A stretch of DNA of 64,000 nucleotides from a bacterium 1XD8-76. GTDB lineage: Bacteria; Bacillota; Clostridia; Lachnospirales; Lachnospiraceae. The position numbers were made by a program, and so were the translations under genes. The stretch covers positions 1 to 64,000 of the forward strand of contig RAZE01000002.1 of NCBI GenBank assembly GCA_003611955.1, read 5' to 3'. Of the stretch, positions 17,718-26,043 are shown piece after piece. How positions within the stretch are numbered: the stretch's first letter is position 1; every line of letters starts with the position of its first letter. The notes beneath the pieces were generated by a model. The model saw nothing but the letters and a program-made list of their open reading frames with translations. It searched no databases and was not told the origin of the DNA.

Positions 17718-19988
17718 ATGCGGATACGGATGCGGATGTTGTCGATGGGGATGGCGGTGATTTTTTTGACAGGCTGCGGTGCTGTCCGACAGGAATTATC
17801 GGAAAGCCGGGAGGTTTCAGGACCATCAGAGACACGAAAGACAGAGGACGGCAGGGAAGAAGCGGATGGTCTGCTGACGCGGGAGAAGCGGCTGGAGTTG
17901 GAAAAGGAGGCGCTCCGGGCGGCAGATCAGGTGGGGGAAGTGTATAAAAATGCAGCTGCCGTGTCTGAGACATCGGGCGTTTGGGGGGCGGCGGAGCTCA
18001 CGAAGGAGCAATGTCTGGAAGCGGTCAGGCTCCTGAAAGAGGCAGGCTGTGTCAGTGTGTCGGATCACATCAATATGGAGAACTATGAGGAGGTTCTGGT
18101 ATTTTATGACACATATGTCAGTGGGCGTGAAGCGGAAGTGACTGTCTATCAGGCGAACAGGGATGGAACGCTTACGGCGCTCACCTTTGTATGCAGGGAT
18201 GGCAGGATTCAGACTTGCCATATCGGGATCGGATGGCGGGATGGAGATACGCCGGAAGTGACGGATACGGTGGTGCGGGATATAGCGGAGATAAAGCTGA
18301 CGGAAAAGGGATATCTGATCTATGGTTATGAGTCGGCGCCGGCGCATTCCGTTCTGCGCCAGTACCTGCGTGTGAAACCGCTTTCGGATCGATGCAGGGA
18401 ACTGACGGAAAAATATGTGTATGGGTTAAGTTATGTCAACTACAATGTCCTTGTGACAAACTGGAATGAGGACAATGCGGAGGATATTTTGACACCCTGC
18501 ATGTTTGAGGATATTTACCGGATCGACACCGGGGAAAATCTGCGGGCGGAGAACGGCATGATACCGGCCGATGAATATGAGAGGATCATGACACAATATT
18601 TTCCCGTCACAGAGCAGCAGGTGAGGGAAAAGTGCGGATATGATAAGAACAGCCGCAGCTATCCCTATGAGATGATCCTTGGAAAGCAGTATCCGCCTTT
18701 CGGGGAAGTGGTGGATTATACGGAAAATGCGGACGGGACGATCACATTGTACGTGGATGGTGTCTGGCCGGACTATGATTCGGACTGCGCGTTTGTAAAC
18801 CGGCTGACCGTCCGCCCCTTTGAGGACGGAACATTTCGCTATCTGTCCAATGTCATAGAAAAGCGGGAGCTGGATATACCGGGGAACCAGACGGAAAAGG
18901 GCTATGATCTGCCCGTGGAGGTTGGGGAGAGGGAAGGGGCGGAAAGAGACTGCTTTGCGAAGCTTCAACTGGTGCGGGATCTTTTCCCGGCATATCGGAG
19001 CGGGGACGATTCTTCGGAGATTTCCGATGAGCAGATCGAGCGGGCGGCGGATCGGATTGCGGAGGATGGCTGCTGTGTTATGGCCGACGGTGAGTATGCC
19101 GGTATGGAAAACTATGAAAGGCTGGAAGCCTTTTTGGAGAGAGCGGCAAAGGGGGAGGGAGGAGAGGAGATTCTCTATAAGATATCCCGGAGCGGAATGA
19201 TCAGCAGGCAGAAGTACAAAAGTGATGGAAAAGATCTGTATGTGATATCGGCTGTCGCTTCCTGGCAGAGTGGAGGGGAGCCGGTGCTGAACTATCTTAC
19301 CCGCACCAGAGTTAAGGAGTGGCGGGTCACGGAAAAGGGGTGGTTCTGTTACAGGCTCTGCGTGCCGGAGTACCCGGAGGTGACGGAGGTGGTGGACGGA
19401 AGCTGCATGGTGCGTGTGAAGCCCATGACGGATGAAAACAGGGAGATGTCCGAAAGATGCGTACTGCCGGTGGCTTATAAAGGAAACAATCTCTTCTGCT
19501 GTGACTGGGATGCGGAACATATGGAGGAACTGGACTATAACGGGCTGTATGAATATCTGTATCAGATGAAGTATGGGGAGAACTTTCCGGTGGAGGAGTA
19601 CCGCGGAGGGATACCGGCGGAGGAGTTCGAGAGCCTGATGACGGAGTATCTGCCGGTGACAGAGGAGGAGCTGCGGCGCTTTGCGGTGTATGACGGGGAG
19701 AACCGAACTTACGCCTGGGAGATGCAGGAGTATTCCAATGACGCCCCTGTCTTTTTCAGCGCCGCGGTGCCGGAGGTTACGGATATCCGGGAACATGAGG
19801 ACGGGACGGTGACGCTTAAGGTGGATGCGGTGTGCGAGATGCTGCTGTGCGATGATGCGGCGATCACCCATGAGGTGAGGGTGCGGTTTGAGGAGGACGG
19901 CAGTTTTCGGTATCTGGGGAATAAGATGATATACTGTGGGGAGAATGGTATGCCGGAGTATCGGGAGAGGATAAGGGAGAGGGAATAA
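17718..19988 (+). CDS. Lipoprotein with two tandem homologous halves (DUF6070-like?)
   Basis: A 756-residue predicted lipoprotein: MRIRMRMLSMGMAVIFLTGC is a type II signal peptide with lipobox LTGC, giving a lipidated Cys at residue 20. The open frame extends to 17652, but the ATG at 17718 gives the lipoprotein signal. The mature part consists of two diverged copies of a roughly 330-residue unit. Compare MENYEEVLVFYDTYV with MENYERLEAFLERA, VRVKPMTDENREMSERCV with LRVKPLSDRCRELTEKYV, IPADEYERIMTQYFPVTEQQ with IPAEEFESLMTEYLPVTEEE, and EDGTFRYLSNVI with EDGSFRYLGNKM. The family name is from memory; function is unknown. Confidence 0.8.
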   Translation: MRIRMRMLSMGMAVIFLTGCGAVRQELSESREVSGPSETRKTEDGREEADGLLTREKRLELEKEALRAADQVGEVYKNAAAVSETSGVWGAAELTKEQCLEAVRLLKEAGCVSVSDHINMENYEEVLVFYDTYVSGREAEVTVYQANRDGTLTALTFVCRDGRIQTCHIGIGWRDGDTPEVTDTVVRDIAEIKLTEKGYLIYGYESAPAHSVLRQYLRVKPLSDRCRELTEKYVYGLSYVNYNVLVTNWNEDNAEDILTPCMFEDIYRIDTGENLRAENGMIPADEYERIMTQYFPVTEQQVREKCGYDKNSRSYPYEMILGKQYPPFGEVVDYTENADGTITLYVDGVWPDYDSDCAFVNRLTVRPFEDGTFRYLSNVIEKRELDIPGNQTEKGYDLPVEVGEREGAERDCFAKLQLVRDLFPAYRSGDDSSEISDEQIERAADRIAEDGCCVMADGEYAGMENYERLEAFLERAAKGEGGEEILYKISRSGMISRQKYKSDGKDLYVISAVASWQSGGEPVLNYLTRTRVKEWRVTEKGWFCYRLCVPEYPEVTEVVDGSCMVRVKPMTDENREMSERCVLPVAYKGNNLFCCDWDAEHMEELDYNGLYEYLYQMKYGENFPVEEYRGGIPAEEFESLMTEYLPVTEEELRRFAVYDGENRTYAWEMQEYSNDAPVFFSAAVPEVTDIREHEDGTVTLKVDAVCEMLLCDDAAITHEVRVRFEEDGSFRYLGNKMIYCGENGMPEYRERIRERE

Positions 19989-20001
19989 CGGTCCGTCTTC
20001 A

Positions 20002-20030
20002 TTGACAGAAAACACGTTTTTAGTTATGCT
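20002..20030 (+). promoter_or_regulatory. Promoter of hydG
   Basis: TTGACA at 20002-20007, 17-bp spacer, TATGCT at 20025-20030, about 35 bp before the hydG ATG. It shows hydG-hydF-hydrogenase has its own vegetative promoter, separate from the lipoprotein gene. Confidence 0.75.
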
Positions 20031-20065
20031 GTTATTAGTTAAATCAGCATCAGGGGAGGCGTAAA

Positions 20066-21484
20066 ATGTACAATCCGAAATCCGGACGCGCGGAAGAATT
20101 TATAGACCATCAGGAGATACTTGACACGCTCGCCTGTGCGGACGCCCATAAGAGAGACGCGGAGGCGATCGACGAGATCTTAAAAAAGGCGCGTGAGCGA
20201 AAAGGGCTTGACCACAGGGAGGCTTCGGTGCTGCTTGCCTGCGAGCTGGAAGAAAAAAACCGGGAACTCTATGCGCTGGCGGAGCAGATCAAAAAGGATT
20301 TTTATGGAAACAGGATCGTGATGTTTGCGCCGTTGTATCTCTCTAATTATTGTGTCAACGGTTGTCTTTATTGTCCTTATCATGCGAAAAATAAACGGAT
20401 CAGACGGAAAAAACTGTCCCAGGAGGAGATCCGGGCGGAGGTGGTTGCCCTGCAGGATATGGGGCACAAACGTCTTGCGCTGGAAGCGGGGGAAGATCCG
20501 GTGCATAATCCGCTTGAATACATTCTGGAGTCCATTCGGACTATTTATGGTATCCATCACAAAAACGGCGCGATCCGCCGGGTAAATGTAAATATCGCCG
20601 CGGCAAAAGTGGAGGATTATCGCCGGCTGAAAGAGGCGGGGATCGGCACTTATATTTTGTTTCAGGAGACGTATCATAAGGAGAGTTATGAAGAACTGCA
20701 TCCCACCGGGCCAAAGAGCAACTATGCCTTTCACACGGAGGCGCACGACCGCGCCATGCAGGGAGGCATCGATGATGTGGGGCTGGGGGTGCTGTTCGGG
20801 CTGGAGGGCTACCGGTATGAGTTTGCGGGACTTTTGATGCATGCGGAGCATCTGGAGACTGTGTACGGCGTGGGACCTCACACGATCAGCGTGCCCAGAG
20901 TCTGCCCCGCGGACGATATCGATCCGGGGGCTTTTGACAATGGGATATCCGACGATATCTTTGCAAAGATCGTGGCCTGCATCCGGGTGGCAGTGCCCTA
21001 CACCGGTATGATCATCTCCACCAGGGAGAAAAAGGAAGTCCGGGAGCGGCTGCTGCACCTGGGGATATCCCAGATCTCCGGCGGTTCCAGGACCAGCGTG
21101 GGGGGCTACCGGGAGCCGGAGAGGGAGGAGGATAATTCCGCTCAGTTTGATGTGTCGGACAGGCGCTCACTGGATGAGGTGGTGCGCTGGCTGATGGAAC
21201 TTGGCTATATTCCGTCCTTTTGCACCGCATGTTACAGGGAGGGGCGGACCGGGGATCGGTTTATGTCCCTGTGCAAATCCGGGCAGATCCAGAACTGTTG
21301 TCTTCCCAATGCGCTGCTCACATTGCAGGAGTATCTGGAGGATTACGCGGCGCCCCGCACAAGGCAGATCGGGGAGGATATGATCCGGCGTCAGCTTGGG
21401 GCGATCGGCAGCGATAAAGTGCGGGAGATGACGAGAGAGCGGCTGGGGAAGACGAAGGGCGGACAGAGGGATTTCTATTTTTGA
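20066..21484 (+). CDS. hydG: [FeFe]-hydrogenase H-cluster maturase HydG
   Basis: Radical SAM tyrosine lyase that makes the CO and CN ligands of the H-cluster. It is 472 residues, a typical length. The SAM cluster motif is CVNGCLYC near residue 96, after PLYLSNY. The barrel includes LALEAGEDP and the FQETYH segment. The C-terminal auxiliary-cluster region keeps CTACYREGRTGDRFM followed by CKSGQIQNCCLPNALLTLQE, the Cys-rich tail that separates HydG from ThiH. GGGGAGG lies before the ATG. It is followed by hydF 17 bp later and the hydrogenase, so this is the core hydrogenase assembly operon. Confidence 0.96.
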   Translation: MYNPKSGRAEEFIDHQEILDTLACADAHKRDAEAIDEILKKARERKGLDHREASVLLACELEEKNRELYALAEQIKKDFYGNRIVMFAPLYLSNYCVNGCLYCPYHAKNKRIRRKKLSQEEIRAEVVALQDMGHKRLALEAGEDPVHNPLEYILESIRTIYGIHHKNGAIRRVNVNIAAAKVEDYRRLKEAGIGTYILFQETYHKESYEELHPTGPKSNYAFHTEAHDRAMQGGIDDVGLGVLFGLEGYRYEFAGLLMHAEHLETVYGVGPHTISVPRVCPADDIDPGAFDNGISDDIFAKIVACIRVAVPYTGMIISTREKKEVRERLLHLGISQISGGSRTSVGGYREPEREEDNSAQFDVSDRRSLDEVVRWLMELGYIPSFCTACYREGRTGDRFMSLCKSGQIQNCCLPNALLTLQEYLEDYAAPRTRQIGEDMIRRQLGAIGSDKVREMTRERLGKTKGGQRDFYF

Positions 21485-21501
21485 TAAAAGGAGGGAAGAC
21501 G

Positions 21502-22740
21502 GTGGGCGGCATGAATCAGACACCCGCGGGAGAGCGGGTACATATTGCTTTTTTCGGCAGGCGGAACGTGGGGAAGTCCAGTCTGATGAATGCCTTTACC
21601 GGGCAGGATCTCTCGGTGGTATCTCCCGTGGAGGGGACGACCACGGACGCGGTGTATAAGGCGATGGAGCTTTGGCCGCTGGGGCCGGTGGTGCTGATCG
21701 ATACGCCGGGGCTTGACGATACCGGGGAACTGGGAGAAAAGCGGGTGCAAAAGGCAAAGCAGGTGATGCAAAAGGCGGATATCGCTATCGTGGTGGCGGA
21801 GGCGGCATCGCCTCCCCAGGCGGCGGAGAGGAAACTGATATTGGAGTTTGAGAGGAAAGGAATCCCGTGGCTGCTTGTCTATAATAAGGAGGATCTGGCG
21901 AGAGAGCTTCCGGCGGAGCAAAAGGAGGATTTGCCGGAAAGGGGCATGGATGATAAGAGAACGCTCCGGGTGAGCGCGAAGACAGGTTTCCATATCCGCG
22001 AGTTAAAAGAGCGGGTGGCGGCGCTTCTGCCGGGAGAGACCGTTGAAAAGCCATTGATCGGAGATCTGTTGTCACGGGGGGATACGGTGGTGCTGGTGGT
22101 GCCGATAGATGCCGGGGCGCCGAAGGGACGGCTGATACTGCCCCAGCAGCAGGTGATACGCGGGGTGTTGGAGGCGGGTGCATCCGCTCTTGTCTGCCGG
22201 GATTCGGAACTGGAAGAGACGCTGCAAAAGCTGGTATCTCCTCCGAGGCTGGTAGTCACGGACAGTCAGGTTTTTGACAGAGTAGGCCGGATCGTGCCGG
22301 AGTCTGTGCCCCTTACCTCTTTTTCCATCTTGATGGCGCGATATAAGGGGGACCTGGCGCAGCTCGCAGAAGGCGCGAAGGCTGTGGAGCGGCTGGGAGA
22401 TGGCGACAGGGTGCTGATCTGTGAGGGCTGTACCCATCACAGGCAGTGTGAGGATATCGGCACGGTGAAGATCCCGAATTTGATCCGGCGTTACACGGGC
22501 AATCAGCAAAATGTGTGCGAGCCGGAGTTCTCTTTTACATCCGGCACGGAATTCCCGACAGATGTGTCATCTTATAAGCTGGTGGTGCACTGCGGCGGGT
22601 GCATGCTGAACAGAAGAGAGATGCAGTATCGTCTGGAGCGCTGCAGGGAACAGGGGGTGCCGGTGACGAATTACGGCGTGCTGATCGCCCGCCTGAACGG
22701 GATTTTGGAGCGGGCGGTGGGAATTTTTAAAAGCGTGTGA
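21502..22740 (+). CDS. hydF: [FeFe]-hydrogenase maturation GTPase HydF
   Basis: Scaffold GTPase that carries the 2Fe subcluster to apo-hydrogenase. It is 412 residues. The GTPase domain shows G1 GRRNVGKSS, G3 DTPGLDDTGE and G4 NKEDL. The C-terminal Fe-S domain shows CEGCTHHRQCEDIG and HCGGCMLNRREM, the Cys/His ligands of its 4Fe-4S cluster. The GTG at 21502 lies six bases after AAAGGAGGG and is the best start. An ATG at 21511 and a TTG at 21481 are in the same frame but badly spaced. It sits between hydG and the hydrogenase. Confidence 0.95.
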   Translation: MGGMNQTPAGERVHIAFFGRRNVGKSSLMNAFTGQDLSVVSPVEGTTTDAVYKAMELWPLGPVVLIDTPGLDDTGELGEKRVQKAKQVMQKADIAIVVAEAASPPQAAERKLILEFERKGIPWLLVYNKEDLARELPAEQKEDLPERGMDDKRTLRVSAKTGFHIRELKERVAALLPGETVEKPLIGDLLSRGDTVVLVVPIDAGAPKGRLILPQQQVIRGVLEAGASALVCRDSELEETLQKLVSPPRLVVTDSQVFDRVGRIVPESVPLTSFSILMARYKGDLAQLAEGAKAVERLGDGDRVLICEGCTHHRQCEDIGTVKIPNLIRRYTGNQQNVCEPEFSFTSGTEFPTDVSSYKLVVHCGGCMLNRREMQYRLERCREQGVPVTNYGVLIARLNGILERAVGIFKSV

Positions 22741-22768
22741 GTCAGCATGAGATTTTAGAAAACAAAGC

Positions 22769-22788
22769 GTTCCGATACATAACGGAAC
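22769..22788. other. Small hairpin between hydF and the hydrogenase gene
   Basis: GTTCCG at 22769-22774 pairs with CGGAAC at 22783-22788, a few bases before the AAAGGAGG of the hydrogenase gene. No T-run follows, so it is not a terminator; it may stabilise or tune the downstream message. Confidence 0.4.
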
Positions 22789-22806
22789 CGGAAAAGGAGG
22801 TTACAT

Positions 22807-24321
22807 ATGAGAGGATTATATTCATCCAAAACGGAGATCCGCCACTCCATTTTTAAGGAGATCGCGAAAATGGCATACGAGGGGGACGATCCGGCGAAGC
22901 TGGAGGAACTTCCGTATAAGATCATTCCCGGGGAGATCGCTTCCTACCGGGAGAGTATCTTTTTGGAGCGCGCTATCGTGGGCGAGAGGCTGCGCGTGGC
23001 GATGGGGATGTCCCTGCGCAAGATCTCGGAACATGCGCCCATCGCGGAGGGTGTGGAGGAGAGCGTGATCGAGGAGAAGTATTATGAGCCGCCCCTGATC
23101 AATGTGATAAAGTTTGCCTGCAATTCCTGTCCGGAGAAACGGATCATGGTGACGGAAGGATGCCAGGGCTGTCTGGAGCATCCCTGTATGGAGGTCTGTC
23201 CGAAGGGAGCCATCCGCATGGTGAACGGCAGGTCTCATATCGATGAGGAGAAATGTATCAAATGCGGGAAATGCCTGGACGCCTGCCCTTACAATGCGAT
23301 CATCAAACAGGAGCGCCCCTGCATGAAAGCCTGCGGTATGGGAGCGATCAAATCGGATGAGTACGGCAGGGCGGAGATCGATCAGGACAAGTGCGTCTCC
23401 TGCGGCATGTGCCTTGTGAGCTGCCCCTTCAGTGCCATCGTGGACAAGGGACAGATCTATCAGACGATCATGGCGTTAAAGAGCAGCACGCCGGTATTTG
23501 CGATCCTGGCGCCGGCGATCGCGGGACAGTTTAGGGGGCTGAAAAATACAAAGATCCGCAGCGCTTTTCAGGCGCTTGGTTTTACCGATGTGCGGGAGGT
23601 GGCGATCGGGGCTGACCTTTGCGCCATCGAGGAGGCGAAGGATTTTCTGAAGGAAGTGCCGGAGAAACTGCCCTTTATGGCGACGTCCTGCTGTCCTTCC
23701 TGGTCCATGATGGCGAAAAAGCTGTTCCCGGAGCAGGCGGAGTGTATTTCCATGGCGCTGACGCCGATGGTGCTGACGGCACGGCTGATCAAGCAGAGAA
23801 ACCCCGAGTGCAAGATCGTGTTTGTGGGGCCCTGCGCGGCGAAGAAGCTAGAGGCGAGCAGGCGGACGATCCGCAGTTATGTGGACTTTGTGCTGACCTT
23901 CGAGGAGGTGGCGGGAATGTTCGCGGCGAAGGAGATCGATTTTGAAACGCTGACGGAGGGCGAGCCGCTTCTGCGCGCCAGCGCGGACGGCAGAGGCTTT
24001 GCGGCCAGCGGCGGCGTGGCGAAAGCCGTGGTCAATGTGATAAAGGAGATGGAGCCGGAGAGGGAAGTCAAGGTGGCGAGCGCCGAAGGGCTTCAGAATT
24101 GCAAGAAGCTCCTGACGCTGGCAAAAGCCGGGAAGTATAACGGTTATCTGCTGGAGGGCATGGCGTGTCCGGGCGGCTGTATCGCGGGAGCGGGGACGAT
24201 AGAATCGATAAAGACTGCGGGCGCGGCGCTGGAGAGCATGAAAAAAGAAGCGGCATTTGAAGAATGCCTCGGAACAAAATATGAGGACCGCCTGCAGGAG
24301 CTGGAGGAGTTCCAGCTGTAA
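22807..24321 (+). CDS. Monomeric [FeFe] hydrogenase, group-B-like, with N-terminal ferredoxin domain
   Basis: A 504-residue hydrogenase that interconverts protons and H2. N-terminal 4Fe-4S ligands are CQGCLEHPCMEVCP (119-132), CIKCGKCLDACP (150-161) and CVSCGMCLVSCP (196-207), plus further Cys at 105, 108, 172 and 176. The H-cluster motifs are L1 TSCCPSW (Cys 295/296), L2 GPCAAKK (Cys 343) and L3 EGMACPGGC (Cys 454/458), so all four cluster ligands and the proton-relay Cys are present. GPC instead of MPC in L2 fits the poorly characterised group B rather than bifurcating group A. No HydB/HydC-like diaphorase gene is nearby, so its redox partner is probably soluble ferredoxin (inference). Confidence 0.93.
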   Translation: MRGLYSSKTEIRHSIFKEIAKMAYEGDDPAKLEELPYKIIPGEIASYRESIFLERAIVGERLRVAMGMSLRKISEHAPIAEGVEESVIEEKYYEPPLINVIKFACNSCPEKRIMVTEGCQGCLEHPCMEVCPKGAIRMVNGRSHIDEEKCIKCGKCLDACPYNAIIKQERPCMKACGMGAIKSDEYGRAEIDQDKCVSCGMCLVSCPFSAIVDKGQIYQTIMALKSSTPVFAILAPAIAGQFRGLKNTKIRSAFQALGFTDVREVAIGADLCAIEEAKDFLKEVPEKLPFMATSCCPSWSMMAKKLFPEQAECISMALTPMVLTARLIKQRNPECKIVFVGPCAAKKLEASRRTIRSYVDFVLTFEEVAGMFAAKEIDFETLTEGEPLLRASADGRGFAASGGVAKAVVNVIKEMEPEREVKVASAEGLQNCKKLLTLAKAGKYNGYLLEGMACPGGCIAGAGTIESIKTAGAALESMKKEAAFEECLGTKYEDRLQELEEFQL

Positions 24322-24337
24322 AGAAGAGGATTAGGAA

Positions 24338-24892
24338 ATGTTGGAGTTTGAATTTAGAATACTGGATTTTATCCAGAGCATCCGAACACCTCTGGGAGAT
24401 GTGGTGATGCCGTTGATATCGGCGCTGGGAAACGCCGGAATGATCTGGATCCTGCTCGCCTGTATCCTGATGGCGCTTCCCAGGACGAGAAAATCCGGGG
24501 TGATCTTAGCTGCGGCTCTCTGTTGGGATGTAGTGCTGTGCAACGGAACTTTGAAAAATCTTGTGGCAAGGATCCGCCCTTGTGATGTAAATACCTCCAT
24601 CCAGCTGTTGATCAGCAGGCCTCTGGAGTATTCGTTCCCGTCGGGACATACGGCGGTTTCGTTTGCGTCCGTCACGGCACTCTGTTTGGCCGGGAGGCGG
24701 AAACTTGCCGGGGTAATGTCAGTGCTGGCCTTCGCCATAGCATTTTCCAGACTGTATCTGTATGTGCATTACCCGACGGATATTCTGGGAGGGATCCTGG
24801 TGGGAATCTTCGCCGGATATATGGGATATTGCACCGTACAAAGAATCGCCTGCGGGAAGAAAATTTTCACTGACAAACAGGGAGAGTTGTGA
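24338..24892 (+). CDS. PAP2-family membrane phosphatase
   Basis: A 184-residue membrane protein with the three PAP2 signature blocks in order: KNLVARIRPCD (K-x6-RP), SFPSGHTAVSFAS (PSGH) and SRLYLYVHYPTDILGG (SR-x5-H-x3-D). About five hydrophobic helices are visible. Such enzymes remove phosphate from lipid phosphates such as undecaprenyl pyrophosphate or phosphatidate; which one is not decided here. It starts 16 bp after the hydrogenase gene behind AGAGGATTAGGA, and the carA promoter begins inside its 3' end. Confidence 0.9.
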   Translation: MLEFEFRILDFIQSIRTPLGDVVMPLISALGNAGMIWILLACILMALPRTRKSGVILAAALCWDVVLCNGTLKNLVARIRPCDVNTSIQLLISRPLEYSFPSGHTAVSFASVTALCLAGRRKLAGVMSVLAFAIAFSRLYLYVHYPTDILGGILVGIFAGYMGYCTVQRIACGKKIFTDKQGEL

Positions 24893-24898
24893 TATAAT
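24870..24898 (+). promoter_or_regulatory. Promoter of carAB
   Basis: CTGACA at 24870-24875, 17-bp spacer, perfect TATAAT at 24893-24898, overlapping the last codons of the PAP2 gene. I see no pyrimidine-type attenuator in the short leader to the carA start. Confidence 0.75.
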
Positions 24899-24945
24899 AC
24901 CGCGAGGAACAGAAAACGCAGCTAATGAAAAAAGGAGCATACCGT

Positions 24946-26043
24946 ATGAAAGCTTTTCTGATTTTGGAGGACGGCACCGTATTTTCGGGAACGCATATCG
25001 GTGCGGAGAAAGAAATCATCAGTGAAATTGTTTTTAACACATCCATGGCAGGGTATCTGGAAGTACTGACCGACCCGTCCTACGCGGGGCAGGCAGTCTG
25101 CATGACCTATCCGCTGATCGGAAATTACGGGGTCTGTCTGGAGGATATGGAGTCCTCCCATCCCTGTCTCGATGGGTTTATCGTCAGGGAATTATCGAGG
25201 ATGCCCAGCAATTTCCGGAGTGACATGAGCATTCAGGAGTTTCTGGATAAATATGAGGTTCCGGGAATCGCGGGGATCGACACGAGAGCGCTTGTGAAGC
25301 TTCTGCGGGAGAAGGGAACCATGAACGGCATGATCACCACGAGGGAGGACTTTGACCTGGAGGAGATCCTGCCGAAGTTAAAAGCCTACACGCCGGGCAA
25401 GGTGGTGGAAAGAGTGAGCTGCAGGGAGAAGTACGTCGTGGGCGAGGGCAGACGGAAGGTGGCGCTTGTGGATTATGGCACAAAGAGCAATATCATCAGC
25501 TGCCTGGCGAAGAGAGACTGCACGGTGACGGTCTATCCGGCGTTTTCGACGGCGGAGGAGATCCTGGCGGATGAGCCGGACGGCATCATGCTGTCCAACG
25601 GTCCGGGCGATCCGAAGGAATGTGTATCTATTATAGAAGAAGTCAGGAAATTATATCGGAGCGATGTGCCGATCTTTGCTATCTGTCTGGGGCATCAGCT
25701 CATGGCGTTAGCCACCGGGGCGGATACGTTCAAGATGAAATACGGGCACCGGGGCGGCAACCATCCTGTGAGGGATCTCTCCACGGGACAGGTTTACATC
25801 TCCTCTCAGAACCACGGGTATGTGGTGGATATGGAGAAGCTGGATGAGGAGACGGCGAAGCCCGCCTTTGTGAATGTCAACGACGGCACCTGTGAGGGAG
25901 TGAACTACACAGGAAAGAATATATTTACGGTGCAGTTCCATCCGGAAGCCTGTTCGGGGCCGTTGGACAGCGGGTTCCTATTTGACAGATTTATGGAGAT
26001 GATCGATAAAAACAGGGAAGAAGGAGGGAGAAAGCATGCCTAG
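24946..26043 (+). CDS. carA: Carbamoyl-phosphate synthase small subunit
   Basis: Glutaminase subunit that supplies ammonia to CarB for carbamoyl phosphate, feeding pyrimidine and arginine synthesis. It is 365 residues. The N-terminal CarA domain has LILEDGTVFSG and FNTSMAGYLEVLTDPSYAGQ. The class I glutaminase has the nucleophile in AICLGHQLMALATG (Cys near 247) and QFHPEACSGP (His/Glu near 332/334). The ATG at 24946 has AAAGGAG eight bases upstream; an in-frame ATG at 24925 has none. Its end overlaps the carB ATG by 8 bp, so translation is coupled. Confidence 0.97.
   Translation: MKAFLILEDGTVFSGTHIGAEKEIISEIVFNTSMAGYLEVLTDPSYAGQAVCMTYPLIGNYGVCLEDMESSHPCLDGFIVRELSRMPSNFRSDMSIQEFLDKYEVPGIAGIDTRALVKLLREKGTMNGMITTREDFDLEEILPKLKAYTPGKVVERVSCREKYVVGEGRRKVALVDYGTKSNIISCLAKRDCTVTVYPAFSTAEEILADEPDGIMLSNGPGDPKECVSIIEEVRKLYRSDVPIFAICLGHQLMALATGADTFKMKYGHRGGNHPVRDLSTGQVYISSQNHGYVVDMEKLDEETAKPAFVNVNDGTCEGVNYTGKNIFTVQFHPEACSGPLDSGFLFDRFMEMIDKNREEGGRKHA

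Noticed and set aside
18000..19950. The lipoprotein duplication as two fused genes or a CRISPR-like repeat
   Set aside because: The similarity is at protein level only, spread over about 330 residues, with no short regular DNA repeats.
18426..20015. 529-codon open frame opposite the lipoprotein gene
   Set aside because: The plus strand has a lipobox and duplicated domains, so the minus frame is a shadow.
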